Shown here one piece after another: positions 24,714 through 37,891 of a stretch of DNA of 64,000 bases (the stretch's first letter is position 1; every line of letters starts with the position of its first letter). The DNA is from Promerops cafer (taxonomy: Eukaryota; Chordata; Aves; Passeriformes; Nectariniidae), in the NCBI GenBank assembly GCA_013398275.1, contig VZSE01014926.1, positions 225,885 to 289,884 on the forward strand. The letters are read 5' to 3'. A model generated the notes under the pieces. It was not told where the DNA came from and ran no database searches. It worked only from the letters and a program-made list of their open reading frames with translations. Both the position numbers and the translations under genes were made by a program.

Positions 24714-26012
24714 TTTTCTTCATGCTACTTTCTTTTAGTTGTAACTGAGAGACAATTTAACAAACATGTCTTAACATTAAAATTTTACCAGAAAATACTG
24801 ATCCCACATGTGAATATTCCAGTCTTACTTCACTCCCTTCTTCAGTATCATGATCAACTGCCAATGTGAAGACCGAGATTTGACAATGGTCATAATAGAT
24901 TCTCATTCAGCTGGATATTTTCCTTAATTACTTTAATTCTCAAAGTTTCACAGAAAACATTTTTGAGTGTGTACAAAAGTTGAAAACAAAGCAACATCTT
25001 GATCGGATGGGGGAAAAAAAGAAGGAAATCCAGCTTTTCTGGGAGCTACTTTTCATTGATTTAGTTAGATTCTTATGTGTATTTATGAGTCCCAAGTGAG
25101 GGAAAAAAGTTTAGAAGTTTAAATAGTAAAATAAACCTTAAGGAAGAAAACAATTTCCATAAATAAAGAAGAAGGTGAATCTGTTACTAAAAAGGTTAGT
25201 AACACATGTATGTTAAAACAGTTAAAGAGAATGAAGCAAACTGAAGTCATGACTATGAATGAAGAGCAAGAGGATAGGTCAGAGGAGATAAAAGACTCAT
25301 TAATTCCTTTCACATGGAAATGAAGGTGTAGAAGCCCCAACAAGCTAGTTCATTTAACCTTAAAAATAAGGCCACATGCCTTCAGACTTCATATTCATTA
25401 GTGCAATCCAAAGGTACTAAATATATATTTGGCAAGTAAGCCCTAAATTACTCAAGTATGAAACACTAAAGACACCACAATATAAGTTCTTTTACCAAAC
25501 TACCACTACCATCTTCATTTTTGCATGAAAATTTTACAAGAATTTTGAACATTTTCTTGCTTTATTAGCAGGGGAATTACCTTCAAACTGAGATGAAAAA
25601 ATAGGCAGTTATATTTACTTGAGTTTTAAAAGGCAATTAAAACTTACTTTTAGTTATATCCAAGGCCACAACATGCACATCCTTTGACTACATGAGGACA
25701 TGCACTGGATATTTCAATTGAAATCAAATATTTTTTTTGTAGGAAAAGTAGAAGCCTTTTTATCCTGGCATCCATTATGCATACTGGTCTACGAGATTGC
25801 CCATGAAGTTTTCTCAGCAGCATTTTGAACACAAAAGATATGGCAAGGAAGAAGAAGATAAGGTTACAGAGCATGAATGGCAGGCAGGAAGGAAAGTAGC
25901 TGAACAGTAACTGTAAAATGAAAATACACACAACATCAGTAAGAAAGTGATGAATGAAGGGGAACAAAATAGGGAAAGATATATTGTCAATCCATGGTAC
26001 CTTGCCTATCAC
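24714..26012. other. AT-rich noncoding DNA between two LTRs
   Basis: About 1.3 kb separate the oppositely oriented LTRs at 24.2 and 26.0 kb. I find no retroviral coding sequence between them, so the two are independent insertions and not the ends of one provirus. The open frame at 25650-26012 on the minus strand is unrecognised and hydrophobic, and probably chance. Confidence 0.55.
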
Positions 26013-26613
26013 TGTTCTTTCTTTCTCGTACTGGTTTTGGGTGGGATATGGCTAATTTTCTTCATAGTAGCTCACATAGTTTTGTGTTCTGGATTTTTGA
26101 TGAAAATAGAGTTGATAGAAAATAGAGTCATGCTTTAGTTACTGCTGAACAATTCACACACAGCATGTTTTCCATGCTTCCCTGCAAGGAGGAGGCTGGC
26201 GGTGCACAGGAGATTGGGAGGGGACAGGCCCAGGACAGCTGACCAGACTGACCCAAAGGCTATTATTCCATGCCATATGGCATCCAGCTCAGTAAATAAA
26301 GCTCGGTTAGAAGAAGAGAGAGGGGCACATTTGAAGTGATGGAATTTGTCTTCCCAAGTCACCTTAACACATGCTGGAGCCCTGCGTTCCTGATGCCCGA
26401 ACACCTGCCTGCCCATGAGGAGTGCAGAAAGAATTCCTTACGTTGCTCTGCAGCTTTTACTTTACCTATTAATCTATTTTACCTCAACCCATCAGTTTTC
26501 TCCCTTTTGCCCTTTCAGTTCTTGATCCCAACTGCCCAATCACCCCCCTGCTAGGGGGTAGTAAGTGAGCATTTGTGTGGTGCTTAGCTCCCAATGGGGC
26601 TTAAACCACAGCA
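26013..26613 (+). mobile_element. 5' LTR of an avian endogenous retrovirus (family A)
   Basis: This is the best-preserved family A LTR in the window, about 600 bp. In order it shows the U3 start block 'TACTGGTTTTGGGTGGGATA' with 'CTAATTTTCTTCATAGTAGC' (26031-26070), the CAGCTGACCAGACTGACC block, a TATA-like TAAATAAAG (near 26293), 'TTTGTCTTCCCAAGTCACC' (26346), CACCTGCCTGCCCATGAGG, a U5 with 'ACCTATTAATCTATTTTACC', and the terminal TTAAACCACAGCA. The exact 5' border is uncertain: TG at 26013 is the outer choice, and the conserved part begins near 26029. Unlike the other LTRs here, it continues on the right into internal sequence. Confidence 0.85.
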
Positions 26614-27110
26614 GTCTATTTTAGGAACCCAACAGGGCTCAAGGGTTAAAGATAACAGATCTGATTGGAGTGTGCAAGCCCAAATTTATAACTGTTTAGC
26701 TAGTAACTGAAAGGTTCTTGTACTTGCCCTGGGGCTTGCTTTCTTGACTGCATATTGAAGCCCAGATATTTTTTGCTTTTGGTGATTGCTGTGATTTTGC
26801 TTTTTGGTGATTGATTCTGCTGTGGCTGGGATCCTGTCAATAAGTTGTTGCCTGGATTGGCAGATGACTAGGGCATTACTGCTTTTTGTGTGCTGCTGTA
26901 CAGGACAGGCTGGAACTCCAGTGTGAAGTAGGATGTACGTCCACGTGGACAGAGGTACACTTCAAAGCATCTGTGGCCATAGTTATGTGCACATCACAGC
27001 AAGAACATCCTGAAAGGATTGTGGAGCAAGCAAAAATCCATATTAGAACCAATACAATTCAAAATGTCAGTGCTAGAACATCTTGAAGCTCCAGTGGCAT
27101 CGGAAAAGTC
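26614..27110 (+). mobile_element. Proviral leader fragment downstream of the LTR
   Basis: Immediately after the LTR lies 'AGGAACCCAACAGGGCTC' (26623-26640), which looks like a decayed primer-binding site of the lysine-tRNA kind (CCCAAC...GGGGCTC in related elements). About 450 bp of sequence with leader-like composition follow. I cannot find a gag, pol or env reading frame, and the sequence merges into ordinary AT-rich DNA near 27.1 kb, so only the left end of a provirus remains. The 66-codon open frame at 26886-27086 is unrecognised. Orientation and position support the call; the primer-site identity is tentative. Confidence 0.5.
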
Positions 27111-27114
27111 TTTG

Positions 27115-30100
27115 TCATAGTAAGTATGCCCCTGAAAATATTGGTGCATTGGACATGTGACAAATACCAGAAATATTTTAAAGCAGTATGAAAAGCCTGA
27201 TAAGGACCAAGGAACATTCTTCCAGTGGACATTTGTGCCTAAGTTCCTGTGTTGGTACTAGCTTTTTAACTCCTAAAAGTCAGAGACAGCTACAGAATTC
27301 TTCCAGAAGCATATAACATTTTTTTGGTAAAAATTTAGGTACAGGATATTATTCATGTTACCATGGAAGATCAGGCAATTATTTTAACAATTAAATATGC
27401 CTACAGGCATATTTGATACAACATTTCAATATGGTATGTGATCTTTTTCCACATGACATTTGCTGAAGATGAATTTGAAGCATATATAATGGTTTCATCT
27501 TTATAATTTACTTAAAAACAACTTTGCTAACTTTGCTTTAAATAATACTGGATGCATTTGATGATTAATACAACATGTAGTTGCTAGATACAGCAGCAAA
27601 TTTTGTGATCACTAAGATGTTTATACCTCACCTGAGAATTTAATTTTTCATGGTGTTTTTTATGAACTGATGTGAAAACTTTTGCTCTCTACATGACATT
27701 AGCTCTGTAGTTTCTTTCTTTTCTTTTTGCAACGTTTATTATATTAACCAAGGATGTTTCAGGTAGAGAAATCCATCCATTAGGTTTTTCAATGTACAAC
27801 TACATTTTCCTCTACAACTATCTTTGCCTCAGTATCTTATTTAACTTTTTACAAGTTATAACATTTCACATGATTGATTCAGCTGACATGTATTAGGAAA
27901 AAAAGATAGAAGATTTTTATAGAAAAGCTATTGTCCTTTCTGAGAAAACCCATCCATTATTATTTTAAGTTTAAAATCCTTTTTATTCCCCCCAGGACAG
28001 CAAATTCTTAGGTATGTAATTCAGTAAAATTCCACTCACTTCAGTGAAGGTCTTCCAATTTTATATCAATTCTGAAACTACTTTCTGCATTCCTATTGAG
28101 TGTATTTAATGGGGATTATTTTCAGTTTCCATTGTGAATGCTGAAATGGTACTTATTGTCCTTTTTAGTTGAATGTTATTGAGCACTTTTGTTGTATCTT
28201 CTCTCTTTTTTTTTTTCATTTGTGCTGCTCAAGAAAAAATGGTGTGAGGAAAATAATTTGTAACCAGTGACTATAAGAAAACATTTCTCTTAAGAAACTA
28301 GATCTCGGTGATCTTGAGGAATAGACTTCAAAAGGATAATTTGAGTTACAGCACATAGGTCAGATTTTTTAAAGAGTCTGAATAGTGCCTCTCAGAAATC
28401 TATCTAATTGTAATACAGATGAAGGATTTCAGAAACCATGGCAGGAGTCAAGAGTTTTAAAACAAACTCTTACATTTCACTCCAAACCACAAATACGGAG
28501 CACAGTATAACTTTTCATAAAGAAGCAAGTGCAATAATTTATTTCAAATGCTAACAGTAATGGCTACAAAACTGACCATAAAATTCTAGGAAAAAAAAGG
28601 ATACACAAAAAAAAAAAATTATCAGTCTAGAATTCCAAACTGTTAAGAATAATTTAATGGGAACTCATACAATATCAAACAATCCTAAAGTCCAAAGCAA
28701 AAGGCATTTATGTTGACTGCACATGCAGAACACACTATTGTCCACAGTAGAGGTGCCTTTTTAGTGATTTATTTTTAAATAACAGTCTCTAGTATGGGAA
28801 GAAAAACAGGAAGGAAATCTTTGAAACCAATATATGTGCCAGCACATAGCAGAGTGTTTTGTGATAGACCATATATTATGACTTAATATTTTGGACTGCT
28901 CCCAACAAAACAACATGAGTAATGAAATAATAAGGTCCCAATTAGACATGACTCTTTTATGTGATTCAAAATGAATAGTGATTTATGAGTTTCCTCTGCT
29001 ACTTAATGACATGAGGTGAGTGGGTTTTTAGACACTTTCCCTTTGGCATGATCTTAATGAAAGCAAATACGCTTCCATTCCCTCCATAATCATCCACACA
29101 TTGGCAGAGATTAAATTATTATTTCTGTATCAAATGAAGAGACATTTCCTCACTGATGCTTCTGAAGGAAAGAGCTGTGTCATTCAACCGTCACTAAACT
29201 CAATGAATACTGAAGTTTCTAAAACCTGACTGATTTAAAGGTGTAAATGTTTTCCTTAAACTTTTAGCTGCAGTTGGCCATTCAACTGCTTTTTCTGGAT
29301 CCAAGTCTCTCAACTTATGCCAGGAGCCAGGCTTTATTCTGGGTTAGGCTTCAGAAGCAGGACATTCCTGCTACCAAAACTTCACATTTCTCTGAAATGA
29401 TTGCATCTAGGAACAACTGCAGAACTGCTCAAGCCAATCATTCATTTGTGCAACAGGCAAGGTTAATTTTCCTGTCTCAGGAGCTACTAATGTTGTGATT
29501 TATTTTTTAAATTTTTGTTTCCTTTTTTTTTTTTTTTTTTTAACCAGGCAGTGATGAAAATGAGAATGAAAGATTGAAAAGAAGTATAATATTTGAAAAA
29601 TAAACAAAACACTATTTTTATCCAATGCAATGTCTAAGATAAAGGTACACTTAATGTGGGTTAATAAGAGAAGATTGCCAAAAGACACTCCTGTGAATGT
29701 CATTATTTGTTATTGCAAGGGTCACCATTTCTCCATGTCTTCTCAAGCTTATATGTGACAACTGAAAATTTGGTTAATAATATTCAAAAGGTCTTTTTAT
29801 CACCACATCTGTGAGGCTGTGATATATTTGGGGTTAAAGAGAGGCAAACAAATTGCAAGAGCATAAGACAATAAAGAAACTGCATATAAATATAGAAGAG
29901 CAAGAAATTATACCCTTCCTGTTGGTTTGCTGTAAGCTTTTTACCACTGACAATGCTTGTTTATTAAGACTAGTTTATAGTGCTTGTCAGCAGACATATA
30001 ATATTTTATTTTCTGGCATGACTCTTTTGGGTGCTGATAAAAACTATGTTTTTTCCATGCATATTGCTTCAAGGGGATTGAGGAAAAGTCACAGTTAAAT

Positions 30101-31186
30101 AATGATTTCAGAAGTATGAGTTTTTTGTATGAAAAAGCCCTGCCAGGAACGTATGTGAAATGCTCTATTAGGCTCCAGTCTTTTAGCAAGTCTGACACAC
30201 AAAGTGCATTACATTAGTGTTGACTAATTATTTGTTTTAAGGTCACTGAAACTGGTATGTTTACTCAGGTAGAAACACAGCACCTGAACTACAAAATAAA
30301 AGTAAAGGTTAAATTTAATTTTTAATTAAAAGTATATAGGAAAAAATGAAAATTATATAGTCCTGATTGAATTTCTGTATCTTTACTGTGTTTTCCTTAA
30401 CACATGTCTTTTCTTTCTAAATTATCACCATGTGATAATTATCTTTATGTATTATCTTTTCTATGTAATAGAATTCTACAGCGTTCTGTACTGAATACTT
30501 GGTGAATATCTCATGACTGTATTTAAAAGAAAGAAGTGGATCTTACCTTTCCAGTTGCATTTGCATAGAACTGACTGCTTACATTTTCAAAGGCTGCATA
30601 GGGCCTGCAGTCTTTGCATCAGAATTGTTTACCTTTTTACTTACAGCCTGATCTTCACCCCTTCTGTCCTCCCTGAGTAATAATGTCAATATTTTATTAT
30701 TTGCATAATTTGTAAGGAGATTATTGGTAATTTAGCTCATGTGCAGTTGATTTTAGTTTAAAAGTCACTATTTATAACTTACTTTGACTACACTGATATT
30801 TCACAATTAAAGTCTATGAATTATGTATTCAGATACCATTTGGTTTGATAGGCCTTTCTTCCTTACCAGGCTGTACATACCAGATTATGTCAGCAGTTAG
30901 TTCAAATGCTGATAATTCTGAAGTGAGGCTGTGGTTGATAGACATTCTTCTTGCATAGCTTCTCATGCTGCCTATCCAATGACTGGTAATCCTTCCTGGG
31001 CCATTTTCCCAGCATATGGTCCACAGCAGCCTCTCTGTGCCCGTATGGCACAGGTGTTCAGGCCTTTTCTGACAGAATCCTGCCAGATTTTATGGAGTTA
31101 TGCAATGAGATTAGTTAAAGTCATTTTAATATTGGAGTTCTTTATCCCCTTTTTTATATTTGTATACGCATATAAATGGGTATAAA
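27115..31186. other. AT-rich noncoding DNA, no gene seen
   Basis: Unique-looking AT-rich sequence. It contains a T-run (29522-29542) and a perfect 9-bp hairpin (30420-30440). No interspersed repeat or exon is recognised. Confidence 0.5.
30420..30440. other. Perfect 9-bp hairpin
   Basis: AATTATCAC, a 3-nt CAT loop, then GTGATAATT. No known function. Confidence 0.85.
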
Positions 31187-31378
31187 GCAAAAAAAACACA
31201 AAAAACAAACAAACAAACAAAAAAACCCCAAAAAAACCCCAAAACAAAACAACAACAACAAAACAAATTAAAAGAAACCCAACAAAAAGAAAACAACAAC
31301 AACAAAAAAAACCCAACAAAACCAAAAACAACCAAAAAACCCACAAAAACAAACAAACAAACAAAAAACCAACAAAAC
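31187..31378. repeat. A/C-only low-complexity tract (190 bp)
   Basis: The longest A/C-only tract in the window. CAAA, CAACAA and AAAACCCC units dominate and G and T are almost absent from the plus strand. The Lys/Gln/Asn/Thr-rich frame on the plus strand and the Phe/Cys/Val-rich frames on the minus strand are artefacts of this composition. Confidence 0.9.
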
Positions 31379-34300
31379 CCTGAATGCTTTACAAATCTCT
31401 GTGAGATTCCTTTAGTTTATTTAATCTTCTTTCTGGCACATATATCAGCACCTACAGGTGCTTCATAAAGTTCAGATATGGAAAAAAACCCTGAAAAGCT
31501 CCATGTCATAGAAACTAACAAGAGACTTAGCTTTGATTTACATCCACAAGAGAGCAACACCTACAGAGATGAACTGTTTAACAACACAGGTTCCAGAAAC
31601 TGTACATGTAGAATAAGTTGTACACGCATACGCACAGAGCATATTAATGCTTTACTGGGTATTTCAGTTGTTTTTCATAGTCCCATTCTGGATATCCTAG
31701 TCTCACTTTGGCCCATTGCAGTGCACCAAAGTAGCTGGTACCAGGTTACCTGTTCTTACTTACAGGTGAGAGAGTGCATCATCTTTAGCACAGCTGACCA
31801 CTGTTCTTCTAGCATGTTGTCACCCTTTGATGTTTTCATGTTTGCTTTTCATTTGCTCTATCTCTCACTGGCTTGGCACAATTTTCAGAGTATCTGTGTA
31901 TGTTTTCAAAGGATTCTGTCTCTCAGTTATCTCTACATTTTAGAAGTAATAATTTTATGGCATAGAATTTGCTGCTGATTTTTATACTGGATCAGGATTT
32001 GGGGTGGTTTTGGCAGTCTGGCTGTTTTTAAAAATTATTATTATTATTATTATTATTTTCCAGTTTTGTTTTTTTCCCCTGCAATAGTCATGAAAAATAA
32101 TTTCCCTCAATAAAACACTCCAAGGTTTCAAAATAGTTTTTGGTCCATTTCAAAACAAAAGAAAAAACCAAACAAAGTACTTTGAAATATTTTAAAGGAA
32201 TGTGTAATACCTGTGCATCCAATGTATCAATAGAGTAATGGAGATTATTCCCTGGTTCAGAAATATAATTTCAAGTATTACATCCATATTTGCCAGACTA
32301 CTGGCTATTCCACAATAGGTAGTAGTCTTGAAATAAAACCAGCACATATCTGAAGAATATTACTACTGGAAAAAAAATCTTTGAAACATAAACATTTCAG
32401 TAAGACCTATCAGTTTCAATGAGAAACTGTACAGTTTTGATCTGCCACACTATTTTTATGTTGTTATTTTATATAGCTGTTATGACTTTTGGAATCTAAT
32501 TTTCAAAGTCTGCCTGTGGTATTCATGGTTTTTCAGCTGACTCAAAAAAATGTTGCTGATCACTTAAATATTATTAATAATTTTTTGTTGTTGTTCTTTG
32601 TATTGGCTTTAGGGAAAAGCACATGCTTTTCCATAACCATCTCTTCATATAATTAGAACATACCAAATCCAACCAGTGTTACAACAGGATGTGTAGAACT
32701 AGATGATGTATTTTGTTTTTCTCTGAAAAAATTTTATTTAACTAATATTTGTGATAAACTCATGTTAGTGGACTTTGAAGTGACAATGTTATTAAACAGA
32801 AATAAATTAATGGTGGTCATTACTACAATATCTTTTCTTTGACCTAATGACAATATATAGTCCCTTTGCAATGCTTCCTTACTAAAAAATGAAACACATG
32901 GTGAGGTAAAGAATAGTAGAATTATCTTTCTTCTGTGGGACACTTAATATTTTTATAATCAGTACTGAATTACTGCATTACTTTTTAATATGTTCTAAAC
33001 TTTTTCCAGATATAAGGGTGAAATTCCACCTGTGTTGATAAATTTAAATAAATCTTGAGTATGATTTTTTTTCCAATCCTGATTGATTGGCAGAGTATAT
33101 ACCTGTAGTTCAAGAATCTAATCACTATTTATTATTTGGAAATTAGATATTATACTTATAAAACTATTACCTTTTAAATCTGATTTTGGTGGAAAGCAGT
33201 AAGGAGGAAAAAATGAAAGTCACCAGCCACAGAGATAGATTATATATAACCCACTTCAGTTGTGTGATGATGGTTTTCTGCTCTAAAATATGCTTTCTGT
33301 AGGATGGGTAAGGCATTATCCTTTCTGCTCACATGATTTTCAGTCAGTTTTGTCATTTATGTTCAGGTACATGAATGTGTTTCATATCACTTAAGAGAGA
33401 TAGGTATTAATTTTCCCTTTTTATAATCTTCTCTATTCACAACTGTCTCTTGCTTGTTCTGATTATAGTATTTGCATATATACTAAGGAGTCTGTTCAGA
33501 ACAATAAAGTAGAATTTTGTCTTCTCTGACACAGTATTCTGATAAGTTACTGAACTATGTTGGCTAACACAGTGGCAGAATCAAGACAGAGTAAACACTC
33601 AAATTTCCAAGCCACAAACAGCATAAGAAAATCTCCCTCTGCAGACATCTTAGATTGACCCAGCCAGCTGCTGAAACCTAATCCTTAGTATGAAGGAACA
33701 CAAGTTTAAAAGCAAAGGGTGAAAAGTAAAAGTAAAAGGTCATATACAAAACAACATTGATGAATTGGTAAGCTAGAAATAGAGCTCATCATTTCATATG
33801 CAATTCCTGGGGCAAGATTTTGCAATATTTGAAAAGGAAAGTTCACCCAAGTAACAGGACATAATTAAGTAGCTTTATGTGGTCTGCCACCTGATAGCAA
33901 AACACTTAAGAAATTTTGAATGCAATAAAATCTACATGAATGAAGAATGCCTTCCACTGATTTGTCAGTTGTGGTGGGTACTTTGTGTGGCATGTACATG
34001 TCACTCTGCAGTAAAGCCAAAAAATGTCTGCCATTTACTGTTTATTTACCTTCTTGTCTGAATCCAAGGTGAATCCATTCTATATGACCCTTTGAGCATC
34101 TCTGGTAGTGGTGGTACTTACTGTCCATACAATACAATCTACAGTGCAGTCCTCTGTCACACTAACTTTTGGCACAGGCTGTGTTTAATCTGCTGGTAAC
34201 TAAAATATATCCACTTTGTTGTTACTTACTCATAAACAATACAAAAGGCCATTGTCAAATTCATGCAATCTGCTGATTTTTTTCATTCAGATATTTTTGC

Positions 34301-35926
34301 TTTATACCTAGAGTTTAAAATAGAGATTTTTGTTGTTGTGCAAAAGCTTTAGTTTAAACAACAATCAACATAACATAGAAATATAAGAGAGAAAAAAATG
34401 GCTCTGCATTTAAGAGGCTGAGGTGCTTATTGAATTCTGAAGAAAGAAATTGTTATTTTTCTGTTTACATGAAGACAGCTAAATTATCACTCCCTATATA
34501 TCCAAATTTTGTGTCTTTATCAACCAAACACAACAAATATATATTTGTTCATCTTTCTAATTTCAGGAGTGTGAAAAGAAGAAGGGGGAGGCATGGCAAG
34601 TAGTGAAATTGAAAGGAAATAAGACAACTTAAAGCTAGATGTTACTTCAACAAAATGCAGAACTTCTTAAAATGCAAGTAAAAGTGTAAGTATAGATTAT
34701 ATATTCTCTTCAAGACACTATTCCTGACACGGAACCTTTTTTAGCACATCATCTGGAAAAGATGCTGATATAAAGGCACTTGATGACTTTCTTTGTCACA
34801 TTCTTTCATGCCTTATATCAGTCAATCGCATGCTTTCAAGTGGCAGCAAAACTAAAACACTGAGATAAGCAGAGGCAAAGCATGAAGAAAGCAAAAACAT
34901 TAAATAATTCTGCAGTATTGTATAAATATGAGTTTGATATGTGATTTTCACTTCAAGACTTGAAAACTAAAGAGAAACATTGCTTTAAAATCACTAAGGG
35001 TGGAGTGCAGCTGTTTTCTGCCCCTTTAATACATGGGAAAAACTGTCAATACTTCCTATAAAGAGATTGCACTAGTTTGAACTAATGGCTATAGGAAACA
35101 AAATGGGGTTTTATTTCAGTTGGGTGTTAAGAAACATGTAAGTAAATAATGACTCCAGGCGCTGGTCCTAAAACAGAGCATATGGAACAAAGTCTTCTCA
35201 CTGTCAGAAATTTCTTATTGTATTAGTAAACAGTATTTTACCCCAGCTTCTAGATAAATGTGTGTTCTTCAGAATAGTAAGAGGAAATCAGCAAAGAGTG
35301 ATCTTTACTTGGAAGGATTTGGTAGATGCTGGAAAAGAAGAATGTAGTTACTGTCAGTACTCTCTGTTTGGACACTGATTAACCTGTATTGACATTCAAA
35401 GATAGGTAAAATGTCACAACTCAATGCAATAAAATAACAGCCAGTAAGGATAAACTTAATGGACTACATTCTCTGCTGTTTTTCTTCTAGCTGAGAGTTA
35501 AAAAAATCTACAAATCCAAGTCTGAGAACATAAAGTACATGTCTCCATCCCCAGAGTATTTTTTTCATACTCCACAAAGTAAAATTCCATTATGTTTATA
35601 ATTCATTACATATGTTTTTGGTGGGTTTTTTTAAATGCTTGTGAATTACCTGCTGAATAAGATGTGTGTTTGCTTTTCCTCCTATTCCTCAAGGAAAATA
35701 AGGCAGACCCCCCAAGATGTAGGAAAATAACAGGACTGAAAATCATATTTTGGTTTCCTGTCAACAAGTTGATTAGATCATATTGCCAAAATATAAGCTG
35801 AAGTATTCTGATACTGACAAATTACTCTGGTGTTCATATCTTGAAAGTAAATATATTCATATATTCTTATATATAAAAATATTCTTATATAATGTTTTTA
35901 AAAAAATAATTTATACTTCTTGCTTC
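31379..35926. other. AT-rich noncoding DNA up to the assembly gap
   Basis: No repeat family or gene is recognised. The longest open frame in the window that is not explained by a repeat (31478-31978, plus strand, 166 codons) lies here; its translation has no domain I recognise. An (ATT)n run is at 32033-32057. A polypyrimidine-AG junction at 34548-34566 precedes sequence that closes with stop codons in two frames, so I do not call an exon there. Confidence 0.45.
32033..32057. repeat. (ATT)n microsatellite
   Basis: About eight ATT units. Confidence 0.95.
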
Positions 35927-36338
35927 NNNNNNNNNNNNNNNNNNNNNNNNNNNNNNNNNNNNNNNNNNNNNNNNNNNNNNNNNNNNNNNNNNNNNNNNNN
36001 NNNNNNNNNNNNNNNNNNNNNNNNNNNNNNNNNNNNNNNNNNNNNNNNNNNNNNNNNNNNNNNNNNNNNNNNNNNNNNNNNNNNNNNNNNNNNNNNNNNN
36101 NNNNNNNNNNNNNNNNNNNNNNNNNNNNNNNNNNNNNNNNNNNNNNNNNNNNNNNNNNNNNNNNNNNNNNNNNNNNNNNNNNNNNNNNNNNNNNNNNNNN
36201 NNNNNNNNNNNNNNNNNNNNNNNNNNNNNNNNNNNNNNNNNNNNNNNNNNNNNNNNNNNNNNNNNNNNNNNNNNNNNNNNNNNNNNNNNNNNNNNNNNNN
36301 NNNNNNNNNNNNNNNNNNNNNNNNNNNNNNNNNNNNNN
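35927..36338. other. Assembly gap (412 n)
   Basis: An unbroken run of 412 undetermined bases. It ends against an A-rich low-complexity run, which probably caused the break. Open frames that appear to cross it are meaningless. Confidence 1.
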
Positions 36339-36386
36339 TTTTTAAAAAAAAAAAAAAAAGAAAAAAAGAAAAAAAGAAAAAAAATT
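36339..36386. repeat. A-rich (A7G)n tract at gap edge
   Basis: T5, then A17, then GAAAAAAA-type units, directly beside the gap. Confidence 0.9.
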
Positions 36387-36389
36387 AAA

Positions 36390-37080
36390 GATTTTTTCTG
36401 CTCTTAAATATTTTTAAAAAAGCAAACCAAATCGTCATATTCTGACAAATCCTAGAATGGTAAAAAGCTTTCTGTTTTAATACAGAATACTGGGGCAAAC
36501 TAAGCCTTCACCCCAAAAAAACCCCACTAACACAGTCTTGAAGAGAAAATAGCTTTCTAGTTATCTCAGTTATGAATATTTAAAAGTCGCATATGGCAGG
36601 CTTTTTCCTAAGCCCTTACCATTGGCTTAGTTGTTCCAGTGGAATTAATGGTAAGATGCCTGTTAATTTCAATGCAAGCAAATTTAAAGCCAAGATTTTT
36701 AGTGTCATTCTTGACAGACTTGTGCAGAAGATACAAGTGAATTTTAAAATGCTGCAGTAAAAGTGTGGATTGTGATTTGGAACGAGTTGGATTGCATTTC
36801 ATCAGAGTTGGTAGCGTAACAGCTGTCTTTCTGTCAGTGTAAACTGGCAGAAGCCATTTAATGCCTGTGTGTAATGAGACAGACGAAACTGTAATAGCCA
36901 TAAGTGAAAACACAAGCTCACGTATTTAGGTAGAAGCTGAAATATGCAGTACCACAAGCTTTTGTAAGAAGCAGAACAGCAGTCACTGAGATGAAGTCAC
37001 TGATTATATTAGAAAGAGATGACAATCTCCTACGGAACGAACGACACTGGAAGGAGCAAGTGATACACCAGATGCATGCA
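36390..37080. other. Noncoding DNA, possibly conserved
   Basis: No gene is called. The part at 36600-36920 is less AT-rich, carries scattered CpGs and has a 101-codon minus-strand open frame (36608-36913) with no recognised domain. It could be a conserved noncoding element. I see no splice-like borders that would make the frame an exon. Confidence 0.4.
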
Positions 37081-37084
37081 TTGC

Positions 37085-37433
37085 CTCTCAGAGAAATCTG
37101 GAAAGGCTGGGAACATGGGTAGACAGCAGCCTCACTAAAATCAACAAAATAAAGGGGTACACCTTGTACCTGAGGAGAAATAAACCCATGCTGGCTTGTA
37201 AGGTTGTGCAGAGCTGTGCAGAGAAAGACCCTTTGGTCTTGGGGAACAGTAAGTTAACCTGAGTCAGCAACATACCCTGCCAGCAAAGAGGGACAACACT
37301 ACCCTGACACATGAGGAAGAGTACTGCAAGCAGATCAAAAGAGGCAATCCTTCCCTAGTACTAAACTCAAATGAGACACCTCTGGGTACAGTGTTCAGTG
37401 CTGGGCTGCTTCACACAAGGGACATGGATAGAC
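37085..37433 (+). mobile_element. CR1 fragment truncated by an LTR
   Basis: Sense CR1 C-terminal RT sequence. 'GCTGTGCAGAGAAAGACC' (37213) and 'GTGTTCAGTGCTGGGCT' (37391) with 'AAGGGACATGGATAGACTG' (37418) match the blocks encoding AEKD and the conserved VQCWA/KDMD regions in order. The copy stops exactly where the next element's TGATGCC edge begins. Confidence 0.75.
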
Positions 37434-37891
37434 TGATGCCTTATCAAGGCTGATCTAGAACAGAGGCTAGACAGAGTGAAAGAATAAAGTAGGTATTTAT
37501 TAGAAGGCCTCAATTGATACATCTCAGGCAGCACAAGAGCCCAGCCAGGGCTACACCCAAGATCAACCCAAAATGGTCACAAAATGGATGACTGGTCATG
37601 AAGTCTCTCACCTTAATAAGTTCTGGTCCATTAGCATATTGGAGTTAATTGTCCAGTTATAGCTTTAGATTATGAAGTCCCATCCTCCATGTTTTTCTCT
37701 CTTCAGTCCATATTGTTTATGCTCTTGGGCCTGAAATTTGGATGGTTGTCCTTGGTTCCAAGCTAGGAAAGGAATTATTTTGTCTACCTACGATGTGAAG
37801 AGAGCTTACCATCCCTTAATATGAAGTTCAGAACTACACACTAAAGTAGTACAGAATCTGAAAAATATTGAAGCTAAAATCTAAGGCATCG
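37434..37891 (-). mobile_element. LTR of an avian endogenous retrovirus (family C)
   Basis: The edges are inverted copies of each other: TGATGCCTTA at 37434-37443 and TAAGGCATCG at 37882-37891, as expected for TG...CA LTR ends with one mutation. Internally the plus strand shows 'TTTATTAGAAGGCCTC' (37496), a reversed polyadenylation region, then 'CCCAAAATGGTCACAAAATG' (37568), 'TGAAGTCCCATCCTCC' and 'TGTTTATGCTCTTGGGCCTG' (37715), a block order I recognise from passerine retroviral LTRs. No internal retroviral sequence flanks it, so it is a solo LTR of about 458 bp. No clear target duplication is visible. Confidence 0.75.

Noticed and set aside
24162..26613. The two LTRs as ends of a single provirus
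   Set aside because: They point in opposite directions, and the 1.3 kb between them has no retroviral sequence.
31098..31468. Lys/Gln/Asn-rich and Phe/Cys/Val-rich frames
   Set aside because: Translations of the A/C-only tract; the same happens at 53349-53737.
34567..34690. Candidate exon after a TTTCTAATTTCAG acceptor
   Set aside because: At least two frames hit stops early and the only donor-like site lies after them. A noncoding exon cannot be excluded, but there is nothing else to support it.
35783..36388. 201-codon frame spanning the assembly gap
   Set aside because: It consists mostly of undetermined residues.
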